64,000 bases of DNA from Aspidapion aeneum. Taxonomy: Eukaryota > Arthropoda > Insecta > Coleoptera > Brentidae. The notes below the pieces were generated by a model. The model searched no databases. It was not told the origin of the DNA and was given only the letters and a program-made list of their open reading frames with translations. The number at the start of each line of letters is the position of its first letter. Position 1 is the stretch's first letter. The stretch covers positions 129,446,140 to 129,510,139 of the forward strand of contig OY755039.1 in assembly GCA_963576565.1 (NCBI GenBank). Direction: 5' to 3'. Of the stretch, positions 56,376 through 64,000 are shown in pieces. The position numbers and the translations under genes were made by a program.

Positions 56376-58427
56376 TAAACGTTCGACATAGTCATTAACC
56401 TCTAAGTGTTCTTCTTCAGGTGAACCAAACATGATATCACATGGTAAACGCAGTTCTCTACCAAACAGGATACTAGATGGAGTAGCTCCTGTCGTATTGG
56501 GAATGGCGGTTCTATAGGCCATCAAAAACAATGGAATATATTGGTCCCAATCTGTTTGGTGCTCATCAACAACTTTGCAAAGATGTTCTTCTATTGTTTT
56601 ATTAAATCTTTCAACCATGCCATCTGACTGCGGATGTAAAGCAGTAGTCCGTGTCTTATGTATTCTTAAAAGGTCACAGAGATTCTGGAAGAGTTTTGAT
56701 TCAAAGTTTCTTCCTTGATCTGAATGTAGTTCCAAAGGAATGCCAAATCGGCTGAAAACATCATTTACCAGAACTTCTGCAACTGTAGCGGCCTCTTGGT
56801 TAGGCAAAGCAAAAACTTCTGGCCATTTGCTAAAGTAATCCATGATAACAAGGATGTATTTGTTGCCCTTTTTAGTTTCTGGAAATGGTCCGGCCACATC
56901 AATAGCAATGCGTTCGAATGGCAGACCTACGTTATATTTTTTCATTTGATCTCTGGACCTTGTTTTGGGACCTTGGCTGGCTGCACAAGTCGAACATCGG
57001 CGGCACCAATTTTTCACATCTTGAAAGTAATTGACCCAATAAAATCGGTTTCGAATTTTGTCCATGGTCTTATTTATGCCTAGGTGCGCGCCTGATTTTC
57101 CACCATGGCATTCGGCTATTATATTGTCTACCATGCTCCTAGGAACCACTACTTGATTAATCACAGTAAGGTCATCGGCACTTTCCCAGGCACGTTTAAG
57201 GATGTTTTCTTCTACTATCAGTGAATCCCATTGTGCCCACAGTGATTTGAATATCACCCCTTGGTTTGCGATATCTTGCCATGATGGTCGTGGCTTGTTC
57301 TCTTCTTTCAATCGCAAGATAGGTCCTACATCTTGGTCGTTAAGTTGTGTGGTTCTAATCGAAGCCGACATCCATTCTTCATCTGGTTCTAACTTTATCT
57401 GGCGCACGTAGGTAATTCCTTCTTTCTGGTCAATTTTCCTGCAATGTTTACAATCCTCAGGGCAAGGTCTTCTGGACAATGCATCCGCATTATTATGCAC
57501 CCTTCCCGCTCGGTGCTTAATTTGATAATGGTATTGTTGTAGCTTTTCTATCCATCTCGCGACTTGCCCCTCAGGTTGTTTCATTTTCATGAGCCACTGT
57601 AACGCAGCATGATCCGTTCTAATCAGAAACTCTTGCCCATAGAGATATTTGTGAAAGTGATCTACGGATTTAATGATGGCTAGGAGCTCCTTTCTGGTAA
57701 CACAATAATTTCTCTCTGGTTTGGATAGCTTTTTGCGGAAAAATTCGATGACCCGTTCTTCTCCATCTTGTACTTGGGAGAGTACTGCTCCTATGCCATC
57801 GTTGCTCGCATCAGTATCTAATATAAATTTACCTTTTGGAATAGGATATGCGAGAATCGGACTAGAACATAATGCTGCCTTCAGTCTTCTAAATGCTTGG
57901 TCACATTCAGTATTCCATCTGTAAGAAGCTTTATCTTCTGTAAGTCTATGTAATGGAGACGCTATTTTGGCGAATCCTTCTACAAATCGTCTGTAGTATG
58001 TACACAGATCCAAAAAGCTTCTCAATTCATGTTTGTCACGAGGTTGAGGCCATTCTTTTATTGCTTGTAACTTCTTTTCGTCAGTATGGATGCCTTCTCG
58101 GGAAACGACGTGACCCAGGAATTCAACTTTTTCTTGGAATAGAAAACATTTCTTTGAGTTTAATTTAAGATTGGCATTTCTGATTCTTGAAAATGCTTCT
58201 CGTAAATTGTCTAGATGATCTTGAAATGATTTCCCCATTACTATGACATCATCCAAATATACTAGACAGGTTTTCCAAGTAAGGCCTCGTAGAACGACTT
58301 CCATTAGTCTTTCAAATGTAGCTGGAGCATTGCATAGGCCAAATGGCATCACATTAAACTGATAAAGTCCACTTCCAGCAGAGAATGCAGTCTTCTCTTT
58401 ATCCTTTTCAAACTTGCCAATACCCAC
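56355..58427 (-). pseudogene. Gypsy reverse transcriptase (C half), RNase H and integrase
   Basis: 690 codons open. In order: FNVMPFGLCNAPATFERLM, the active site CLVYLDDVIVMG, RNase H start FILDTDASNDGIGAVLSQ, integrase zinc region (HLGINKTM ... CRRCSTC), then catalytic AIDVAGPF, HSDQGRNFESK and the glutamate in DGMVERFNKT. All catalytic residues are present. It joins the upstream frame with a small deletion and frameshift at about 58420. Confidence 0.94.
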
Positions 58428-59604
58428 TTTTCAGGTCAAGAGTAGAAAACCAATATGATCCTGCCAACGTTGTTAATGTGTCGTCTATTCTTGGCAGTGG
58501 GTAACTATCTTTCTTGGTCACATCGTTAAGTTTCCTGTAATCGACACAAAATCTAGTACTTCCATCCTTTTTAGTGACCAACACCACAGGAGATGACCAA
58601 GGACTTGATGACTCTTCAATAACACCGTCGCTGAGCATTTTATTAATGAGATTGTGAACTTCTTCTTGTTTGGCCAATGGTAGTCTTCTTGGGGGCTGTC
58701 TTATCGGTTGGGCATCGCCAGTGTTGATGGAATGTTGAATAAGGTTTGTGCGTCCCGAACTACTCTTAGTTTCGAAGATATTACTTTGTTCTTCTATAAA
58801 CTCTTTCGCTTTACTAAATCCTTCTGGAGTGAGATGTTGCCAAGTTGACTCAAATTGCTGAAGTACCTCCATTGGTAACTTGCTTGTATCCTCGGAAGTT
58901 GGCTCTTCACATCTTGTTACTTTCTGTACTGGTTCAAATAATGCTACCACCTCCCCCTTATTAATTTTGACACTATTTGGGAAAATATTGGCGACTCTAA
59001 TCGGGATGTCTTTATCGGTTTTAACTAGTGACTTTGCAACGAGGTAGGTGTTGGATAATTTCTGTTGGCTTATGAGTCCGACACAGCTTGATGTTTTACT
59101 TTCTAGCCTCCCAAAAATTATGGTCGCACTATTACCGACCAGTCTTGTTGTACATACTGCCACGACCTTTATTGGTTCTTTATTGAAGTGACTATTTGAT
59201 AAAATGAACTCTTCATTCCCAAATCTTAGGGTATTAAGTTTATTATCAAACGCAAATCCATGTTTACTTATCAAGTCCATTCTCAAAATAAATTCGTCTT
59301 CTATTTCGGCAACCAATACAGTGTGGCGAATCTTCAATTTTCCCAGCTGTAGGTCTATGTCTGTTTGCCCCAACACGTCGGCGGATTCTCCAGTCACAGT
59401 CTTAAGTGTTATTTTCTTTTCTGTTGGTCGAATTTTATATCTCGTTGCAATTTTGAACTTAAGCAATGATATGGCAGCACCAGTGTCTACTGTTATATTA
59501 ACTTTTCTTCCATTAATAAGTCCGTCGATGTTAAGACTGTCAGCAGTATGTTTTAAGCTCTTAATAGAGTAAATTCTGGGGGCTAAATTCCCATTAGCCA
59601 ACAC
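58408..59604 (-). pseudogene. Gypsy protease and N-terminal reverse transcriptase
   Basis: 398 codons. The aspartic protease site is NITVDTGAAISLLK. A long spacer follows, then the reverse transcriptase start: LINKMLSDGVIEESSSPWSS, VLVTKKDGSTRFCVDYRKLN, and LDLKSGYWQV with the first catalytic aspartate. The frame ends at the junction where a few codons are lost. Confidence 0.93.
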
Positions 59605-59627
59605 CCGCCCCTCTGCGTTGACTAGTT

Positions 59628-60542
59628 TTAGTTTTCCTGATCTCTTCTTCGGTACTCTGTCCCGCTAGATGGCGAGCGAGACCTTATTTGGACGCGACAA
59701 TCGCGTTGAATATGCCCTGTACGTCCGCATCTAAAACACTTTCCATTTGGAGAGAGACGTCTGTTTTCTTTTAAAGAGTCAATCTTCTCTATCAGTGATT
59801 GAAGAATTTGACTTAGCGTCTTTGAGGGAACCTCTTGTTCATTGCTCATTTCTTCACCCTCCTGAATTGAGACAGCCCTTACTTTTGGCCTGGACATATT
59901 ATTTGATGACTCAATTTCAAGGGCTCGAATCAACACCTCGCTGCTGTTATGGAAGGGTTCTCGACGAAGTAATTTTAAGTCCGTGTCTCGCAAGCCGTTA
60001 ATAAAGCGATCTACCGTGAAGGGATCTCTGTAATTTTCTGGCATTTCTGGGTAAGCCAAGTACATCAGCCTCCTGATATCCGCTTTATACTCTTGTAATG
60101 ACTCCCCTGCTCTTTGTTGGCGAACATTTAATTCTGACCAATGTAAATTTCGCAAGTGTTCGTCTCCATACCTTCTTTCTAACGCTGCCACTAAAGCGTT
60201 ATAATTCTGTTTTTGTTCGACTGGAATGGACCGTAAAAGTCCCAGAGCAGGTTCTCGCAGAGCTACTAACAAAGCTCTAGCTTTTTCGTCATCATCCCAA
60301 CCATTTGCAGCAGCGGCAGCTTCAAACTGTTGTTTGTAAGTAGACCAGGAAGACGTACCATCAAAATTTGGAGGCTTAATGTTTTGGTTGAAATTTACAA
60401 CACATCCTTGAGCTTTTATTTTGTTGTGTTCTTTCTGAAGCTGTATAAACTGTTTTGGACATGTCCTGGAATTTTTCTTACATGGTTTGAAAAACTTCTT
60501 TCCTAACATTCTGTAGTTTGGTCTCCACTTTTTCTTCAACAT
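59628..60542 (-). pseudogene. Gypsy gag, capsid and nucleocapsid
   Basis: Capsid-like region from PPNFDGTSSWSTYKQQFE through ALERRYGDEHLR to FINGLRDTDLKLLR, and one zinc knuckle KCFRCGRTGHIQRDC (C-X2-C-X4-H-X4-C, intact). The last residues overlap the start of pol closely, so pol was probably expressed by frameshifting or read-through. Confidence 0.92.
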
Positions 60543-60952
60543 TCTGCAATTTGTTTTGTACCTTTTTCTTCTACATTCTGCAATTTATTTTGTACCTTTT
60601 GTTCCACACTATGCATTCTTTGAGTTATTTCTTCCTTAAGATCTTCGGTTGCAGTCTTGAACTCTTCTCTCAGCTGTTCGGAGTTGCTCTTTATTTGATC
60701 GAAGTTTTCTTGAATGCCATCTAATCTTTGCTCAAATGTCTGTTTCATATCGTTCTGGTTTTGTTCAATGGTCTGTTTCATGTCGTTCTGGTTTTGTTCA
60801 ATGGTTTGTCTCATATTGTTTTGGTTTTGTTCCATGGTCTGTTTCATATCGTCCTGGTTTTGAGCCATTTGAGCTGCTAGAGCCTGCATCATTTTCTTTC
60901 TTCCATCTTTGCCGATCCTTGTCTGGTAAGCATCAACTTTCTGATAAATCAC
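60536..60952 (-). pseudogene. Gypsy gag N-terminus with coiled coil and 12-residue repeats
   Basis: Starts MIYQKVDAYQTRIGKDGRKK. Four consecutive 12-residue repeats of the type QNQNDMKQTIE come from a 36-bp DNA repeat (about 60736-60870), then a heptad-rich coiled coil. A frameshift near 60540 separates it from the capsid part. Confidence 0.88.
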
Positions 60953-60969
60953 TTAAAACGTTTATTTTA

Positions 60970-61676
60970 GGGCTATAAAGCGAATGTCGAAATCGGTTTT
61001 TCAATATCTCTTCCAATTCTGAAATAGAACCTAATGGAATGTTCTAGAATATACTGGAAAATGCTACTCTTTCTGCTACTAGGCAAATGTAGAAGTCACT
61101 TTTTGATTATCTCTTTTGGTTCTCGAATAGACCGTCGTAGAATGTTATGGAATATTCTAGAAATAATTTCTAATTCTTACTTTTAAAATAACTAAGCTAC
61201 TGTCGAAGTCGGTATTTGTATATCTCTTCTAGATTTTGAATAGAACGTCGTAGAATGTTATGGAATCTTCTAGAAATTCTTTCTAATTCTTACTTTTGAA
61301 ATAACTAAACTAATGTCGAAATCGGTATTTGTATATCTCTTCTAGTTTTTGCATAGAACGTCGTAGAAAGTGATGGAATATTCTAGAAATTCTTTCTAAT
61401 TCTTACTTTTTAACTAACTAAGCTAATATCGAAGTCGATTCTTAAATATCTCTTTTGGTTTTTGAATAAATCAATATCGAACTTCTTCGAATATTCTGGA
61501 AAAATCACTTACTGTTTTTCTGTCCAATTGTCCTAGCCGGTGGTACTATGTAAGGGTAGTCTTTGCACTATTCAGTTTTGAATATTCTGGCAAAATCACT
61601 TACTGTTCTTCTTTTCAATTGTCCTAGCCGGTGGTACTATGTAAGGATAGTCTTTGCACTATTTATTTCTTTTAAT
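60970..61676 (-). repeat. Gypsy leader with two sets of tandem repeats
   Basis: A ~113-bp unit containing TAGAACGTCGTAGAATGTTA and CTTCTAG recurs about four to five times (61010-61500). A ~90-bp unit with GTCCTAGCCGGTGGTACTAT occurs twice (61530 and 61619). Repetitive leaders with packaging or insulator roles are known in gypsy elements; a role here is inference. Confidence 0.8.
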
Positions 61677-61692
61677 CTCACTTCTGACACCA
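61677..61692 (-). promoter_or_regulatory. Gypsy primer binding site (tRNA-Leu type)
   Basis: On the minus strand TGGTGTCAGAAGTGAG lies two bases after the 5' LTR. Its start is complementary to the 3' end of an insect leucine tRNA (…CTTCTGACA plus CCA), as I recall that sequence. Confidence 0.75.
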
Positions 61693-61694
61693 AT

Positions 61695-62055
61695 TGTTAC
61701 GCGTTTACAACAACAATTAAAACTCGCAATTGTTGAAAATGATACGTCAATTTATTTCGACAAATTATGTACAAAAACACGCACTTAAACTTACTAATAA
61801 CTTGCTAACAATTCACTACTTTAATACGCCTATTAACTTCGCGTTAACATCTAGCGATCACTACCATTAGTTATCTCTGACTGCCCGATGCACGACGTCC
61901 GGCTCTATATATAACGGGCTGCCTACTATTCGAGAATTTTCCATCCTTGTTCGATTCGGAATTATTCCAACCTTATCCGGACCGTAACGTTCGCATACCA
62001 GTTTGTCACAGATAACGCAACTAAAACCTAGATTAAGAATACAACCATAAAATAC
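61695..62055 (-). repeat. Gypsy 5' LTR, truncated at its outer end
   Basis: 361 bp, matching the inner-to-outer 361 bases of the 3' LTR apart from a handful of substitutions (for example GCGTTTAC against GGGTTCAC). The outer ~70 bases are gone and copia sequence follows at once. Confidence 0.9.
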
Positions 62056-63073
62056 TACTACTACCAAATTGATAAAAACATAACTCTTATATTGGCAATT
62101 TATGTAGATGACTTTATCCTTTTATCTAATAATAAGACAGCTAAGGAACAGTTTAAAAGTCAGCTACTCAGAAATTTTAAGATGAAGGATATGGGAGAAG
62201 TAAAATCAATTCTTGGTATGAACATAGCTAGGGACAGATCTAAGAAAAAGTTATGGATTGATCAGAAAGCATACATTGAAATGTTAAAAAGATTTAACAT
62301 GGAAAACGCTAATCCAGTGGCAACACCACTAGCTCCTGGAGAAAAGTTAACCAAAGATCAATCACCGAAAATAGACAAAGATATAAGCGATATGAGAAAC
62401 AGGCCATACCAAGAAGTTGTGGGCAGTTTGTTATTTGCTTCACAAGTTTCAAGGCCAGATATATGCTATGCAGTAAGTTGTGTTAGCAGATTTAACCACA
62501 ATCCAGGGCCAGCACTTTGGACTGCTGCGAAACGCATTTTAAGATACCTAAAAGGTACAGTTAACTATAGGTTAGAATTTAATGGGACCCAAAACAGGTT
62601 ATCAAATGTTTATGGTTCCATCTGACAGAAGATCAGTAACTGGATATATTTTTCTCAAAAACGGTTCCCCAATTTCATGGAACAGCAAAAAGCAACCAAC
62701 GGTAGCTTTGTCGACAACAGAAGCTGAGTATATGGCAATGTCGAGAGCTGCACAAGAAGCGTTATGGTTACGGGGGCTTAGTAGAGAACTTAGTTCAAGC
62801 GAAGAGCCAACCTTGTTATTTGTTGACAATCAAGGTGCGCAAAAGTTAGCCATGAATGGAGGCTATCAATCACGAACCAAACACATTGATGTCCGCCACC
62901 ACTTTCTAAAGGAAAAGATTGGCATTGGAAGTTTAAAGTTGGAATATGTATCCACCCAGAACATGATTGCTGATTCATTGACAAAGCCTTTAGACAAAGT
63001 GAAGTTTTTGAAGTGTATTCAAAATCAGGGACTTATTTTAAATAGGGAGGGTGTTGTTAATAATTTAAAATAG
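62056..63073 (+). pseudogene. Copia reverse transcriptase C-terminus and RNase H
   Basis: Resumes with LILAIYVDDFILLSN, the YVDD active site, then MKDMGEVKSILGMNIARD and VGSLLFASQVSRPDICYAV. A small deletion near 62615 shifts frame and removes the first RNase H aspartate region; the rest, [38 protein letters not shown] and [15 protein letters not shown], is intact to 63073. The end overlaps the 3' LTR. Roughly 45-50 codons before YVDD are missing. Confidence 0.92.
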
Positions 63074-63245
63074 AACACTCTGTTTAGTCTGTGTATTTGA
63101 TGTTTATGATTTTTTAATGATTGTCACTCAAGTTTTTATATAGTTGTCATCATCTTTTTCATTTTTGAGTACAGTATTTTTTGAACATATCTCCGTTTCC
63201 ATTATTTGTACCTTAACGAAGCCCTAAAATTATAGTAAAACAACA
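63052..63245 (+). repeat. Copia 3' LTR
   Basis: 194 bp, TGTTGTTAATAATT...AAAACAACA, preceded by the purine tract at 63041-63051 and followed by TSD AATAA. Confidence 0.93.
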
Positions 63246-63250
63246 AATAA

Positions 63251-64000
63251 AATAATACAGTTTACCAGTTCACTTACTTCTAAAATTTTGCCCTGCTTCT
63301 CCGTACGCTAAAACAATCTCCGCTAACTCCTCATTACTGTACTGTACAGCGTGTCCCATTTTCGATGGGATTAAATGGGAAACTCGGTTATTATTAAAGA
63401 TATCGATTTTCTGATTGCACCTTACCGTGCTCGCTAATACAGGGAGTTTTTGAAAAAATTGTATTTTAATTAATTCCTTGTATCTCGCTTATTTTGCAAG
63501 ATATTTTTATTCTGTAAAAACCCTTCTATGGCAACTTTTTTAGAGCAAAATAATGACGTTGTCAATTTTTTAAAATATTGTTTAGTTTTTGAGATATGGT
63601 GTTTATAATAAAAAAAATTAAATACGGACCTGTTTTGATTGGTTTCATGCTATTATTACCTTAAAATGATAAAACTTTAATATTTTTTTGATTTAAGGTT
63701 AAAAAAAACTATTTAATATTTGAAAAAAAAATTATAGTCCGAACCTGGAAATTTCCAACGTAATTATAAATTAAAAATTGCAAGACACACTAGTTGAACG
63801 ATTTTTAGTATATCTGTTTTGAAATGATAATTAAAAGATTTATAAATAAAGTAAAAAACGTTAAAAAGTTACAAAAATAATATCATACTAATTATTTGAT
63901 AACCGAACAGCAGGTCGTGAAATTTACAAAACAAAAGCGTGGAATTGACATTGTAATTTGACACTTGTCATTTTTGTGCATGGCTTATAATTATTTTAAA
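63251..64000. other. No gene; possible start of a GTGTCCC-type element
   Basis: TACAGCGTGTCCCATTTTCG at 63346-63365 resembles the left TIR of the TACAGGGTGTCCC MITEs. Its partner would lie right of the window. The rest is A/T-rich without motifs. Confidence 0.45.

Larger units (their letters stand above)
55637..62055 (-). mobile_element. Gypsy-type LTR retrotransposon inserted in reverse
   Basis: Minus-strand element: truncated 5' LTR (61695-62055), primer site, repetitive leader, gag, protease, reverse transcriptase, RNase H, integrase with GPY/F domain, purine tract, 3' LTR (55637-56067). No envelope frame is present. Order of reverse transcriptase before integrase marks the gypsy group, and the pol wording resembles 412/mdg1-type elements. 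Several frameshifts make this copy dead. No TSD, because the outer end of the 5' LTR is deleted. Confidence 0.93.
52663..63245 (+). mobile_element. Copia-type LTR retrotransposon, interrupted by a gypsy element
   Basis: Direct LTRs (52663-52847 and 63052-63245) both run TGT...ACA, with TSD AATAA on each side (52658-52662, 63246-63250). A primer site identical in type to Drosophila copia follows the 5' LTR, and a purine tract AATAGGGAGGG precedes the 3' LTR. Gene order is gag, protease, integrase, reverse transcriptase, RNase H, as in Ty1/copia. Several frameshifts and a 6.4-kb reverse insertion (55637-62055) make it dead. Confidence 0.95.

Noticed and set aside
55637..62055. Envelope gene (endogenous retrovirus of the errantivirus type)
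   Set aside because: Between the GPY/F domain and the 3' LTR there is no further frame of meaningful length.

Overview
The window looks like intergenic and intronic DNA from a large, AT-rich, transposon-packed insect genome. A beetle-type genome would fit, but that is only a guess from the element mix. Evidence for an animal nuclear genome: spliced exons with GT/AG borders, AATAAA signals, RTE-type LINEs, LTR retrotransposons with tRNA primer sites, hAT, Harbinger, piggyBac-like and P-like DNA transposons with target-site duplications (TSDs), satellites and long (TA)n tracts. There are no operons and no CRISPR array. Almost every open frame belongs to a mobile element. The only convincing host gene is the last coding exon of an unrecognised protein at 1830-1929, with its 3' UTR and polyadenylation signal at 2101.

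Layout. 1-1500: an RTE-type LINE on the minus strand, running off the left edge, then a tRNA-like sequence, all apparently in the last intron of the host gene. 3.9-6.3 kb: a degenerate palindrome-bearing minisatellite, itself duplicated. 6.3-11.4 kb: unassigned dispersed sequence with a 208-bp tandem duplication and hairpins. 11.5-13.8 kb: eight units of a ~169-bp satellite, then a 5'-truncated LINE. 13.8-14.6 kb: four tandem exon-like units on the minus strand. 15.0-25.1 kb: a MITE (short non-autonomous element), two near-identical Harbinger-type elements keeping only the first transposase exon, several hAT MITEs, and a head-to-head pair of LINE fragments. 26.3-27.6 kb: a piggyBac-like element with a zinc-finger-encoding element and a 130-bp palindrome nested in it.

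30.1-42.6 kb: two inverted copies of a 2.5-kb foldback-type element flank 7.3 kb that holds a nearly perfect 2660-bp tandem duplication. Each duplicate carries a P-like element with long terminal inverted repeats (TIRs), a broken THAP-domain gene and an inserted RTE fragment. A TTAA-flanked element follows. 42.8-45.9 kb: a second zinc-finger element with a nonsense codon and a nested MITE, then an inverted MITE copy and a hAT MITE. 47.2-47.7 kb: a hAT MITE built of CACAATC repeats. 50-52.6 kb: (TA)n tracts and two long palindromes. 52.66-63.25 kb: a complete but frameshifted copia-type retrotransposon with a gypsy-type retrotransposon inserted in reverse into its reverse transcriptase.

Four results stand out. 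(i) Very short palindromic insertions (30-48 bp) sit between 7-9-bp direct repeats, one with an empty site in a paralogous copy. (ii) Non-autonomous DNA elements from different superfamilies repeatedly keep only an N-terminal coding exon. (iii) The 2660-bp tandem duplication shows one difference at most sites compared by eye. (iv) An exon-like unit is repeated four times with splice signals. All calls come from reading the sequence; no database search was possible.
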